Source: Diphasiastrum complanatum (Eukaryota; Streptophyta; Lycopodiopsida; Lycopodiales; Lycopodiaceae). Taken from it: a DNA stretch of 64,000 nucleotides. Location: assembly GCA_029204225.1 (NCBI GenBank), contig CM055103.1, forward strand, positions 20,402,709 to 20,466,708, written 5' to 3'. The notes beneath the pieces were generated by a model. It saw only the letters and a program-made list of their open reading frames with translations, was not told where the DNA came from and did no database searches. Shown here in pieces: positions 10,830-22,604 of the stretch. Each line of letters opens with the position of its first letter. Positions within the stretch are counted from its first letter, which is position 1. A program made the position numbers and the translations under genes.

Positions 10830-12475
10830 AAGATCATCATGTAATCGTTGCGCCATTTTCAAATCTTTCTGACACTCGAGCAATAAAATGTCTTCTTTTG
10901 CTCTGGTGTATCTCCCAATAGGTAAGTTGTCGTATGCTGACAATCTTACAAGGAGTAAAGTCCCATCAAATAGTTCCTGTACTAATTATTAGTCTTCTTC
11001 AGAATTTTTTCTAAGTGTAATCTGTTCGAACAAAGTAGATGAAAATTGAATAAATTTACACTTTACAAATAATATCTGAAAAAAAAAAAATGTTTCGGCT
11101 GCAAAAGTGCCAAACTGCCAATAAGTATATGTACAAAAAGTTTTGTGTTCGCGGGATTTGGCTCTGTCCTACGGATTATGCTTGATTCTGCAAAATAACT
11201 TGAAAAATTCTACTCTCAGTCGGTGTAAATATTGTACAACCCTGGGTATGCCATATTTACATTTAACAGCAGACCTGCATTGTTGAATTCTTTAATATTC
11301 ACCCAGCCTTATGGTAAATATAGCTTGAACTTTGCATGTCGCCTCCAAAATTTACGTTTTGAATCGCTCTTCAAAAATTGATACTCCTTACATAGACATC
11401 CCTTTTGCTCTACGCTAAGTTAATCCCATAACCAGAGAAAATCTTCTTTTTCCCACTCTATCTGCCAATCCTTGAATGCCATGCCTACTGAGCCTGGTAG
11501 CATCAAATAATCGACACGCCATTGTAATTTGATATTAACATGGCAAGGACTCCACTTTTAGAATCGTTCAGAAAAAACTTGAAAGCGTTCTGCACATACC
11601 TTCGACTGATTTCTCTTCGGTCGTTTTGCCTTAGGTTGTGCTTCTGCAATGTCCTGTTTGTGGATGTCTGCAGTGAGCTTCTGGTCTTCGAACTACTGTT
11701 TGAGCTCTGCTACCTCCTTCTGTAGGTCAAAGATTTTGATGCAGGCTTTAGTGTACTCTAGGTGATCTACCACCCCTATACAATTCTGCGTTGCCTGCAG
11801 CTCCTTCGATAGACTCTCAATTTTTTCTAGGGCCTACAGATATTCATCATGCGCATTTGGCCCGGAGTAGATGGTAGTCTCAGAGGATAATTCCTTCAGC
11901 TCGTGATGAGTTCTTCTTCGACTAGCATCTTGTCATTTTCGATCGGAAGAAGGAACATGACTCGAAAATTTTCGAGCATCTGGGCTTGAAGATATTGTAG
12001 CTTCAAAGGATCAATCTAGATTGATCCAGAGTTGCTGCATAACTACAAGGCAGATTCTGCCCTTATTCTTCTCGTAGTCTCCGCTTGAAGAGTGGTCTGC
12101 AGAGTAGTCTTTTCTGCCTTGACCTTTCTGAGCTCAGAGTTTAAATAATCAAATTTTTTCTGCAACTCTTGCAGATTTGGCCTTAAGTGCCTTATTGTCC
12201 TTGTATGCATCTGCTTCTTGGGTTGCTTGCTATAGCATTCAGCCCAAGGAGCATTTTCGCTTGGTCAACAACTTGTTGTCTTCCTCCAGAGATTTAATTT
12301 TCTCAGCCAACATCTTAATGTTGCTGGTCATCTCGTCCGTATGCTAGAACAACTACATCATACTGTCCTGAATGTGCAGGTCATACTCATGGATTTTACA
12401 AACAATATCCTTGGCACCTAAGAAAAACTGATGGTACCACCTGTATAGGTTTTCTTTGTTGTCCTCCTCCACCAT
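10830..12475 (-). pseudogene. Relic of the extra 3' ORF (coiled coil plus C-terminal domain)
   Basis: The minus strand from about 12475 to 11860 matches the coiled-coil protein at 61.4-62.0 kb. It continues with heptad-rich text (ALEKIESLSKELQATQ, DLQKEVAELKQ) and a basic, NLS-like patch (QPKAKRPKRNQSK, about 11625). Then come MAFKDWQIEWEKEDFLW and blocks shared with Gypsy-2 35980-36520: KFWRRH, NAGLLLNVNMAYPGLY, FGTFAAET, LVQELFDGTLL, IGRYTR, LLLECQKDL. Stops and frame changes are scattered. Function is unknown; it occupies the env-like position between pol and the 3' LTR. Confidence 0.65.
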
Positions 12476-12888
12476 TAATTAGTTGGGAGATGTAATTTAG
12501 TTAACCTAATCTTTCCTCCTCTCTCTGAAGACATCTCTATGTAGGTGAAGTATCAATGCAACTAGTAAGGGGTCGATTTCCCACTAATGTGGAAATTGAC
12601 TCCATAAATCTACTAACTGCTAATGTTATGGCATGAACTTCTTGGATGTCAATGACACTCCATAAGAGATCTTAATCAATTGTAAACAAATCTATGAAGC
12701 TCTTGGAGTTGGGCTCCAAGTGATATATCTCATATTTCAATTTTTTTAACACCAGGGCCCTATTTTCTATTTATATGTAACAAAAAGTCAACTCCTGCAA
12801 ATCATGGTGTGATCTTATTCAAGGATCTTTTTTTTTTTTTTAACATTTTAGAGGAGTAATGGGATGCATTATTGTCCACCTATAAACA
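12476..12888. other. Non-coding, nothing recognised
   Basis: AT-rich sequence with a T run near 12829-12841. No open frame, repeat or RNA gene was recognised. Confidence 0.5.
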
Positions 12889-13142
12889 ACATTTGGAATT
12901 GTTGCCCTACACATGAGGCATACTTAAGGCATGGCCATGGGTGGTGAAGCATTGGTACAAAGCAAAAAGGTGCATGCAAAAGCAACATACAAGAGTTTCA
13001 TGGAAAAGCAAAATGACATTTGGAATTGTTGCCCTACACATGATGCATACTTAAGGCATGGCAATGGGTGGTGAAGCATTGGTACAAAGCAAAAAGGTGC
13101 ATGCAAAAACAACATACAAGAGTTTAAACGAAAAGCAATTAC
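12889..13142 (+). repeat. Tandem duplication, two copies of a 127-bp unit
   Basis: ACATTTGGAATTGTTGCC starts at 12889 and again at 13016. The units differ at only a few sites in the first 100 bases (for example GAGGCA/GATGCA and GGCCATGG/GGCAATGG). High identity implies a recent duplication. No coding role is seen. Confidence 0.93.
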
Positions 13143-14994
13143 ATTGGTGAGTCATGATGATATTGACATTGAATTGGGGATATTTTCAACAAAGCCTACT
13201 CGAAAGCCAATAAGATACCTATGCTAGAACTCACCAATATCAAAGATGTCAAGCTTTAGCAAAAGAGACATCATATAAAGTTAAAGAGAGTATCAAAACT
13301 AAGATGAATGGGAAGGAGATGTCGACATCATTCTAAATGTACTCTCTTCACATGACAAGATTGTGTGGCCCTTTTTTGTTCATGTCCTAGATGTCTACCT
13401 TACTATTATGTTCAGTAGAAAATGAGGAAAGATAGGCATTTACCATTTGTTTCAATGTCATATTGAGGCTTGCTACATTTTATGAATGCTAAAAGAGTAA
13501 GGCACTAAGCAAGAAAGGTTGACAAGAAAGTTGCTTTGGCTTTTCCAAGCAATTCAACTCAAATAGTGTATTGAAATTCAATATACAAGCTAAAATTCCA
13601 AGCTTTTGAGCAAATCCCTCAGTAGATCAAGGAAAAGTATAAGCTATGTTGTGTTCTTAGTGAAGATGGTACATTTAGCAAATTTGTGTTGGAGGTTAGC
13701 ATGCAAGTGGAAAATTATCCAATAGGCAAATATTTAGGCAACAATTTTTAAAAAAAAAACATTGTGTGTGGTTGTTTGTTTTTTTAAAAGCTTGAGGACA
13801 TTTGTCTTGTAAGATCATGATCACAACAAATGATTACATCTGCATGGCCCAACATTGCTCGAGTGTGATTGCATTCTTATCCAATAAAAAATGGTTCATT
13901 TAAGAAACTTTTGATCCTACTCGTCAACATAGTTCACCAAATTTAGCTTTGCATTTATCATGGACCACTTTATGGACGGATTGCTACTTTAGGTAGGTAT
14001 TCCCTATCTACATCAAAAAGGTTTTTCTCAAAATCTTTTTAAACTACAATTGGAATGCAATCCCTTTAAAAAACCAACCCAAAAAATCTAGCCTACATAA
14101 AAAAATTAGAAAATTTACTTGATTTTTATGACCCATAAAGATTTTTACATCTCACAAGTGTTTTTTGTTTTTATAAATTCGTTTGTCGTACCATATATGG
14201 GTTAAACTTTTTATCCATTTGACTTTTATGATCCATAAAGATGTTTACATCTCAAAAACTATTTCCTAGTTGCATCAATCCATTTAATTTCATTATGAAG
14301 GCTTGCCATTGGTCCCTCTTTTAGACTTGGTTTAAGTTGTTACCATGTAGCACATGAGGTGGCAAGGGCCCTTTGCCATGTAGTGTGAACTCAAGCACTT
14401 TCATTGGTCCTTGAGACATTGCTTGGTATGTTGAATTGCTAGGGGAACCATAAGGAAAATGCATTTTGGCTTATGCCAACAAAGGGAATGGGGTATCGAA
14501 CCCATTATCTCATCTCAATGAAAAAGGACAAACCACTAGGCACACTATCAAATGGTATATACGTTTCATTTCTACTTGCATGCAAGTTTAAAAGATTGGT
14601 GGTCCTTTGCATGCCGTCTCATTGCTCACATGGAAAGTGAAAAAATTGGACACTAAGAGCCATCTTCAAGACAATGGGATGGTGTCACAACATGGAAGCA
14701 CCCTAAGGGACCTGTGAGATGATGAGAATCATGAGATGGTACAAGTATAAGGACAATTATAAGGAGTTCTATCTAATGGTAGGTTGATGTGGACAAGTAC
14801 AAACTTGTAAGTCATTCTTTATTCTTTTCTAGTACCACAACTATATTGAGCGTCAACTATTAAGTCATGAGTCAATTTCCACAAAAAAGTTTGAAGTTGT
14901 ACAAGCCTATAATTAGAGCTTTGAAATTGTATGGGAGGGCAATGGGCATTGTGATCCTTCCCTCACTATCTAGCTTTAGTAGATTTGATTTTGT
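13143..14994. other. Non-coding spacer with one short direct repeat
   Basis: No gene recognised. A segment of about 38 bp (TTTTATGA-CCATAAAGAT, then TTTACATCTCA) occurs near 14119-14156 and again near 14219-14256, with a few differences. Otherwise AT-rich. Confidence 0.5.
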
Positions 14995-15008
14995 CATTTA
15001 TGTTACCC

Positions 15009-15056
15009 CCAAAGTTTCTTTGGTCCCAAGTTCAAGCCCCCTTGGAAACCAAGATG
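15009..15056 (+). mobile_element. Truncated tRNA-derived SINE fragment
   Basis: This 48-bp piece holds AAAGTTTCTTTGGTCCCA, the B-box-like AGTTCAAGCC and CCTTGGAAACCAAGA, all shared with the longer copy at 15259-15347 in opposite orientation. It is flanked by a near-perfect 14-bp direct repeat, CATTTATGTTACCC (14995-15008) and CATTTATGTTGCCC (15057-15070). The A-box part is missing, as expected for 5' truncation. Confidence 0.72.
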
Positions 15057-15258
15057 CATTTATGTTGCCCAATGCCCTATGCTTTATGCACATACTACAT
15101 CCATCATGCACATACTATCACTCACAAGGATCTAGTTGTGTCCAGTCCTTTGTTGATGAAGCTTAATGGCATGCCAGTAGCCAAGGGACAGGTTTAACTC
15201 CATACCCAATGAGGCTTTGCCACATCCCAAGATCCAATGTGCATGAACATGCTTAATG

Positions 15259-15347
15259 CTTCTTGGTTTCCAAGGGGAGGCTCGAACCTGGGACCAAAGA
15301 AACTTTGGATGCCAAGCTAACCAGTTGAGCCAACCCCGTTGGGTGCT
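15259..15347 (-). mobile_element. tRNA-derived SINE with 16-bp target duplication
   Basis: On the minus strand the element starts with a pol III A-box-like TGGCTCAACTGGTTAGC and carries a B-box-like GGTTCGAGCCTCC about 30 bases later. It ends in CCAAGAAG. A perfect 16-bp direct repeat, ATGAACATGCTTAATG, flanks it (15243-15258 and 15348-15363), as in LINE-mediated insertion. It is not a functional tRNA gene: there is no anticodon stem or acceptor pairing. Confidence 0.8.
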
Positions 15348-15363
15348 ATGAACATGCTTAATG

Positions 15364-15869
15364 GCATGGCAACAAGTTTAACTCCCCACCCAATGAGGTT
15401 CCACCATGTTCCAAGACACCATGTGCACTAACATGAGGTGTATGTTCCATGCATGTGACTTGAAAAATTGCATATGTAATATGGAATTCTCAGACATGCA
15501 CACATTTTATATTTGAGAGGACATTTTACTAATGTATAGTTTAAGTGTAAAACATAAAAATTTTATTTATGTGACAAAGTTTTGAGCTTGCCATGTGGCA
15601 ACTTTATGGGCTCCCTCATCGGCTCACCACCCGGTCGGGATGCACGTGTCAAATGTGGAACTCACAAGGCCGTTATCTCCTAGTTTCTGTCCTGTGCCAA
15701 TAAGAGTAGAGGGTCCTTTGACTCATTGATTCCTTGAGTACACATTTGCTTTTCAATGTTCCTTGGGAGAAGCCACTTGGCATGAGAAATATGCAAGATC
15801 AAATAAACTAGTAATTGCTCATGATTCAGAATTGGAGTGAAATGAAGCTCAAACTCAGAAACCTACCAC
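15364..15869. other. Non-coding spacer
   Basis: The first 75 bases resemble the sequence left of the SINE (15163-15240): GTTTAACTCC-CACCCAATGAGG occurs in both, so an older tandem repeat pre-dates the SINE. Nothing else was recognised. Confidence 0.5.
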
Positions 15870-16041
15870 GTAATGGATTGTTGGTGACTATTCTGCCCAT
15901 TTTTTTGTCTCCTTAAAAAGCAGAATAGTCATTTGTTTTTTTTTTAATTTGTGCTAATTCTGCCTGCGCGTCATGCGTCAGGCCCGCGTCTACCACGTGG
16001 CAGCGTTTGATTGGTCTAAAAAAGGTCCAACAATCTATTAC
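15870..16041. mobile_element. MITE-like element 1 (172 bp)
   Basis: Terminal inverted repeats GTAATGGATTGTTGG (15870-15884) and CCAACAATCTATTAC (16027-16041) match with one mismatch. Inside the left end is a second perfect inverted repeat, TGACTATTCTGC and GCAGAATAGTCA (about 15884-15932). No coding capacity. It lies about 970 bp upstream of the AAP TATA box. Confidence 0.7.
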
Positions 16042-16044
16042 ACA

Positions 16045-16182
16045 ATGGAATGGGCCGGGCACAGTCCATTCTACCTGGTTTAGCTTTCCAAAAATTTTGA
16101 GACTCGGCCCCTCCGGGCCTCGCCTAAATTTTTTTTAAGAAAGCTTTATCGGGGAGAATGGCCTGTGCTTTGCCCATTCCAT
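16045..16182. mobile_element. MITE-like element 2, full-length foldback (138 bp)
   Basis: ATGGAATGGGC at 16045 and GCCCATTCCAT ending at 16182 are inverted repeats. Pairing runs through the whole element (CATTCT/AGAATG, AGCTTTC/GAAAGCT, GGCCCCTCCGGGCC at the centre). It begins only three bases after MITE-like element 1. Confidence 0.75.
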
Positions 16183-17014
16183 AGTACTTAACAAAAGTTA
16201 ATGATGTTGAACATACATATTTGATGACATTCAGTGACAAAAGTGTAATAGCTTAACTAAGAAAAGTCAAAAATCTTAACATCAAGGCTAATTAACACTC
16301 TTCTGCTAATGAATTATTTAAGCATCATTGATTGCCCTTCGCATCATGTGAACACTTGGATATTCAGCTGAGGCTATGGCTGCTCATCACCAACGGTGAC
16401 CACTTACCTTGCTATTCTGTAGAAAACAAAACTTGCTAGAAGACTGGTTTTCAACATCACATTACGACGCTATAACAGCCTAACTGGTCTTGTCTATGCT
16501 TTGTGGTTACTGGAGCCTGCTGTCAAGAGGACAGATACTTGACTTCCTTATATCTAGTCATGCAAATTGACCATACTCTTTCAGGTGAACAAAATGCTGT
16601 TTTTGTAGTCTATTATATCCTTGGTTTCTTCACCGCTGACCGGCCTTCGCAACGTGGTAGGTCCTGACGTCCTGACTCCTTCCCTCAATGTTGGCTAGCT
16701 GCCATCTCTCTTCATATATGCCAAGTTCTTACATTAGTTGTAACTTGTCTCTAGTAGCCAAAGCGCAACTGCCTGATCTCCTGAGTCCTGTTCATATCTT
16801 CCTTGCAGCTTGTTGTTTGTGATTCCATCTTCTCGGTCGAATCTAGTACTTTGCTTTGAGATTCTGCTTTAAAGTTGAGCTGATTTCCTGAGCTTCGATA
16901 TCTGCTTACTCTGATTGCGCATCCAGATTAGTCTTGTCTTGTCCTGCTCACTGCCCACATTAGACGTATTTTCAGCTGCATGGTGAAGCTTGTGCATCTG
17001 ACGAAGGATGGACG
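16183..17014. other. Upstream region of the AAP gene
   Basis: No gene recognised. It is less repetitive and richer in GC than the TE regions. It probably contains the AAP promoter; no individual factor site can be assigned with confidence. Confidence 0.5.
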
Positions 17015-17020
17015 TATAAA
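17015..17020 (+). promoter_or_regulatory. Possible TATA box of the AAP gene
   Basis: TATAAA in the context GACGTATAAAGGCAG lies about 530 bp before the AAP start codon. A start site near 17045-17055 would give a leader interrupted by an intron (see 17140-17469). It is supported only by sequence and position. Confidence 0.45.
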
Positions 17021-17139
17021 GGCAGTAGTTGCTGCTAGTTCTCCCTACTCACTTAACATCCTCAGTGCTCACATACATCTGAGGATATCGGCCTCGGCCC
17101 TCCCCGACTGAGTCTCATCGTCTCATCCTCTGATAGCCA

Positions 17140-17469
17140 GTGAGCAGTTTGAAAATATTCAGTTCTAAATTGCAAATGTGACGCATGTCCTGTACAAAAG
17201 GCTTTACTAGATCAGTCTAGCTGAGACTAAATTATTCCACAGAGAGAATTATCCTATGCTGAAGTTATTGTAACTGTACAGTGTACTCTGAGCTGACACT
17301 ACACTTTTCCCCGGAGAAATACTGGAGGTGACTGTACTGTCTGTGCACATTGTTGCATGCATGCCAACAAAATAGCCATGTTCATTTTATTTTTCACTTT
17401 TATCTATGCGGATGAAAGACGTGCCTTAGACTGAGCTTGTTTAGCTTTCATTGTGAAACATTTATGCAG
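17140..17469 (+). other. Possible 5' UTR intron of the AAP gene
   Basis: A donor-like GTGAGC at 17140 and an acceptor TTTATGCAG ending at 17469 would bracket an intron upstream of the ATG. The acceptor is good; the donor is one of several choices. Transcript data would settle it. Confidence 0.35.
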
Positions 17470-17546
17470 GTAAGGCGCAGTGGCTGAGAGGCACATTCAG
17501 GAGAACTACAGAGCTGGACTTTGGAGAAACCCTGTCGCCCCACAAT

Positions 17547-20420
17547 ATGGTGCATGTTGTCGAGGATCACATCAGAGGATTGCAGATTGATGAGAATGGC
17601 TCACAGAAAGACTTCCACAATTCTACTGAAGAATTTGACGATGACGGCCACGCTCGCCGCACTGGTAGTAACTTGACAAATCCAAGCAGCTTCTTAAACT
17701 GCAGATGATTTTTCTTTTGCATCCGCTGCAGTCATCTTCGATGCAGTAAGCAAAATCAAAGTGAAAGAAATGCACACATCTATGATGTCTATGATGAAAG
17801 GTGTCGATAATGATCCTGTGTTTGTACTCATTCTAATCCTGTTATTGGCAGGAAACGTATGGACTGCTTCCGCTCATGTCATCACCGCAGTGATTGGTTC
17901 TGGAGTTCTATCTTTGGCTTGGAGCATTGCGCAACTGGGATGGATTGCAGGACCCATAGTCATGGTCTTCTTCGCAATTGTAACATATTATACGTCTGTC
18001 TTACTTGCTGACTGCTACAGATCCCTAGACCCAGTTTCTGGAAAAAGGAATTACACTTATATGGATGCAGTCAAAGCAAATTTGGGTATGCATAATATAT
18101 GGTTGTTTTTTCTCAACTGCTACACAGTATTGAAAACCAGAAGCTAATAGCTTATATGTCTTTGCCATTGAAAACGGTCAAGGTCACTGGCATAGGGTAG
18201 TTGGATAGAATGCATCATGCTTGTTGAATCTGTTTCGAGTTTCTAGATTAAGAAATGATAGTTTTATATTCAAGGAAGGTCTTATTATCAACTCGTGAAG
18301 TTCTGATGTTTTACTGCTAGACAAAAAATTTCTATTACTGATTCCTTAGAGTGGAGAAGAAAGCCCTTTTGCGACTCTAGGAGATGATGATTCTGTTCCA
18401 CGAAAGGTTAAGCAATATCTGTGTATATTATTGATCCTTCCTTTCAACAGGTGCTACGCAAGTCTGGATGTGTGGGTTTGTACAGTATAGCAATTTATGG
18501 GCAACTTCTGTAGGATACACGATAACTGCTTCAATCAGTATGGTGTAAGTTTCCTCTCTTATGTACAGCACCTAAGCCACGTAGCTTAGATTTGTAATGG
18601 TCGCAGCTTCAGCTTCTAAATTGATCTGTAGTTCATCCCAAAATTTGCTTATGAATTTTAAATCTTTAAGAAGGAATATGTTTTCTCAAAGCTCATTCTA
18701 TGAGTTGCCTTCAGCACCTTAATGGGACAAGAGATTCTCTGTTTTCCCATTGTTTCTGAATGAGGACTTTTCATTATGACTGATAACAGGGCAGTGAAAC
18801 GCTCAAACTGTTTTCACTCAAGTGGTCATGGCGCTGCATGCCACATTTCCAACAACCCATATATGGCTAGCTTTGGAATTGTTCAAATCATCTTCTCACA
18901 GGTGCCAGATTTCCACAGACTCTGGTGGCTCTCAATAGTTGCGGCTGTGATGTCTTGCGCTTACTCGGCCATTGGTTTGGGCCTTGGTATTGGGAAAGCT
19001 TTGGGTACGCAACAAAGGAGTAACATATATTTGCTTCCACAATCTCAGTGTACCATGTAATGAGAAAGTTGTCAATGTCAGTATACAATAGATCAAGGAA
19101 CTCATAACACAACGTTTGCAATTGCAGAACATGGTCACTCTCATGGCAGCATAACTGGAACAAGCGTAGGACATGGCATAGGTCAAATTACAATGGACCA
19201 AAAGATTTGGCAGATGTTCCAAGCCCTTGGAAACATTGCTTTTGCATACTCATTTTCAGCCATTTTGATTGAGATACAGGTATTTCATCATCTTTATTTG
19301 CAGATCATATGCATTTCTTCCAAAAGAGAAGCTTTTAAATAGGTAGGAGGCATCTGCAAGTGGATCAAGAATATAACCTCTCAAAAATTCAAAGACCAGA
19401 AAGAAACCGCAAATTCATCCTATAATCTGATGTTTGTTAGGATTATATTAACCGTTTAGAATCTGATTTTTGTTGAGACAAATATTAACCCCAACGACAA
19501 TGCTTCTGTAATGCAGGACACTTTGAAGGCTCCACCAGCAGAAAATAAGACCATGAAAAAAGCTACAATGATTGGTGTGTCCACGACAACTTTCTTCTAC
19601 ATGACAATTGGCTGTATGGGATATGCAGCTTTTGGAAACCATGCGCCAGGAAATCTGTTGACAGGATTTGGATTCTATGATCCATACTGGCTTGTTGACT
19701 TTGCGAATGTCTGCATCGTGGTGCATTTGGTTGGTGCTTATCAGGTACATTTAGTCTTATTTATGCTTCAATTTCCCATTATAAGGGACAAAATTTCCTG
19801 TTCTTTTGCATTGTGATGAAGTTATTTAAAGCCTTGCCATCTTTCTTGGCTTATAAATTCATGTGATGTCTGCGGTACTTACTGATTATATGTGAAATGA
19901 TTATTTGCATTCAGACCAGCCATGATTATCCTTTATGTAAAATATTCTCCTCTCATAATTAAAGGAGAATTGATTAGACCCTATGTCTTTGCAGGTTTTT
20001 GCTCAGCCCATTTTTGCAGTTGTGGAGACTTGGGCCTCCAAAAAATTGCCAAAGAGCAAATTCATCAATGAAGATTATGCCATTAAAATTCCCCTTTGTG
20101 GTGCACTTCCAGTCAACCTATTTCGGTTAACATGGAGAACAATGTTCGTGATCACAACTACTTTGGTTGCCATGCTTCTTCCCCTATTTAATGACATCGT
20201 TGGGCTCATTGGAGCGTATGGATTTTGGCCATTGACAGTCTACTTTCCCGTTAGCATGTATATCCATCAGAAGAAGCTGAAACGCTGGAGCTCAGAGTGG
20301 AATGGCTTGCAATTTCTGAGTGGGATTTGCCTTTTGGTTTCAATAGCTGCAGGGTTAGGTTCTATTAAAGGCATCATGCATGCCCTCGGCCATTACAGAC
20401 CATTCAAGACAAATTATTGA
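17547..20420 (+). CDS. AAP: Amino acid permease (AAP family), seven coding exons
   Basis: Exons by GT-AG joins: 17547-17664, 17852-18085, 18451-18544, 18790-19004, 19128-19279, 19517-19744, 19995-20420. They total 1467 bp, or 488 residues plus stop, the normal AAP length. The family is a proton-coupled amino acid importer with about 11 membrane segments, usually in the plasma membrane. Signatures: RTGNVWTASAHVITAVIGSG (residues about 38-57), QLGW, NPYM (about 170), PDF-LWWLSIVAAVMS (about 190-207), FAYSFSAILIEIQ (about 259-271), GYAAFG (about 305), PLCGALPVNLFRL-WR. ATG 17547 is the first Met after a good acceptor at 17469 and gives a typical acidic soluble N-terminus. The cytosolic loop at the start of exon 5 is unusual: HGHSHG and several further His and Gly. 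No stop or frameshift was seen, so it is probably functional. It is the only host gene here. Confidence 0.95.
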
Positions 20421-22604
20421 CATACAAACATTATTGCAATGTATTAATTGAGATGCCAAAACCAGCAGCAGATGTGATACCTTTTATTTTCAAAGCTACC
20501 GGAAGCTTTGAGTAATGCTAGATCGTGTAAAATAGCCATCTTACAGTTGTTTAGGGTGCAGTTCCACTTAATTGATCCCATGGAGTTTGCTAATAACTAC
20601 GGAATCATGCAGAAATCAATGTTTTCACCTGATCATATTTTGTTGTACTAAGGGACTGGGAGGAGGATGTGAAGGTCTTTGCTGCTGTCAAAAGCTTTTG
20701 GACAGCCATTTTAGAAATATTTAAACGTACGTAGTCTTCAGTGTTCACTATTTTGAAGCTGATGAAGTAAATCAAATGGTACAACAATTTGTAAATCAAT
20801 GTGCATTCATCTTTGTTTTGAATTTTCTATGATTTGGTGACCATTTGATGGTGCAAACTAAATTTTCACTGTCTTTGGAATGATTACGATTGTTAAAGAT
20901 TTGAGAGCATTTACTGTGTGTATTATTAGAGATATGGGGAACTCCGAGGCTCCAAATTTATGCCAACGATTGGTTGCTTTTGGCCTTAACATGGTGACAA
21001 AAAAAAAACATAATCTAGGCACCCAATTATTTTAAATATTATTTGAATTTTTTTCTTTTGCATCGTGTTAAGTTACTAGTGGTCGTTGTATGCACTCCTA
21101 ATATTTTTCCAAGTTCATTATTTAGGGTGCGTTCCTGGAGCAGATTGCACCTCTTGTTGGCGGAACGTCCCCGAACCTAGGAACATGTTTCCATGGTTTT
21201 TAGTCATTATATCTTTACCACAGGATACTGTTTTTTACCACAATAATGTTTTGCCACGGGTTTTTTAACCGTAGTAATTTTTTTATCCTAGATTTTTCTT
21301 ATGGAGTTTTTCACTATAACTCAAGGTAGGATAAGGGGGTAAAAATATTAAGATTTCTTTACGTCAGGTGGTGCATACATTTTCGTGTGTTCCCAACGAC
21401 CTCATCCCTCGTTCCCCTCATCCCCCGTTCCCCTCAGGTTGCGCCCTTGGGATCACAAGGGCCTCACTTGCTGGAACACCCTCAAATGAATGCACCACCT
21501 ATTACATATATACAACATAGCAACTCTAGTTGGGCAATGTCATGTAAGTGGCAAGCCCCTAAGATGTTAGTTCGCAACGATTGGGAATCGAGCCAGCACC
21601 TAGCCGGCCACAGTTAACAACTCTACTTATACACCTTGCTACGATTGACGTATTTGAATTTAACAAACATATGGTGTCGCGTTAAATAATTTTTTTTATT
21701 TTAATAGAACTTATAACAATGCTAATTAGAATAAATAAATTATTTTTAGATGCTCTAATTTGTATATATGAAAAGAAGATTCAAAACATGAAAACATTAT
21801 TAACTTAAGATTATGGAAACAATTAATTTTTTTTTCTAAATTTTCAAAAAGTTAATTTCAAATATTTTAACTTCTTTGAAAATCTTAAATTAAGGTGTTA
21901 GCTACATAGCTAACAGTATAGATATTTGCAATATTAACACTCTATTTCATTTTTAGAAACTATTATTAACACTCTATTTCATTTTTAAAAAATTATAAAA
22001 TACTTGATAGTAAATATTTTTGAAATTGTACAAATGTGTAAAATCCAATTATTTTTTATTCTAAAAAATCAATCATAGCACGCATGTTAGAAGTTTAAAA
22101 AATTTTAAACTCTCTTATTTTACAATACATAAGATTTCATGACTTGTTTTATTTTCCTTGAAAAGCTTTTCAAGAGTATCATTTGCAAGAGTAGTGCCTC
22201 AAATAATGTGGGTTACTATAACTTGTTAAAAGAATGTCTCAAATATTGTGTGCTATTTTTGTTCTCTTTACAAAAATGAATAACAATTACGTTCATTATT
22301 AATAAAAATGATAAGTAAAAATTATATAGGTTTTTTAATGCCAACAAAACTAGATAACATGATGACATAAATCTCAGATAAATAACACTGGGAGATAAAT
22401 AGTTTCAAATTTGATAAATTATTTATTTTTCACAAAAGGGGACTACATATTATGCAACCCTAAAGTCAACAACTTGTAGTTCAAACATTAGTAAGTGTAT
22501 TTGTTTCAATATTTCTACCTCAATCTTATAATCTTGAACTAAAACATTTGAGAAATCCTTCATGTTGCCAATCTTCTCACTAGTAGGACGTGGCTCACCT
22601 TTAT
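20421..22604. other. AAP 3' flank and AT-rich spacer
   Basis: 20421 to about 20850 should contain the AAP 3' UTR; no canonical AATAAA stands out. About 21400-21435 has two adjacent copies of CTCATCCC(T/C)CGTTCCC. From about 21640 to 22560 the DNA is very AT-rich with no gene. No LTR or RNA gene was recognised. Confidence 0.5.

Noticed and set aside
12889-13142. CRISPR-like or satellite array
   Set aside because: Only two copies, a plant genome, and no spacer structure.
14867-15197. Two short + strand frames
   Set aside because: They cross the SINE fragment and its target duplications; no conserved protein text.
15259-15347. Possible tRNA gene
   Set aside because: A- and B-box-like motifs are present, but there is no cloverleaf or acceptor pairing, and the target duplication shows a SINE.
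17761-17851. In-frame start at 17761 for the AAP protein
   Set aside because: This Met-rich stretch is intronic: splicing 17664 to 17852 joins the conserved RTG and NVWTASAH residues, whereas the unspliced frame places unrelated residues before them.
18888-19222. Two minus-strand frames over AAP exons 4-5
   Set aside because: Shadows of the AAP coding strand, which is supported by splice sites and family motifs.
20605-20799. Minus-strand frame of 64 residues
   Set aside because: It lies in the likely AAP 3' UTR; no resemblance to known proteins.
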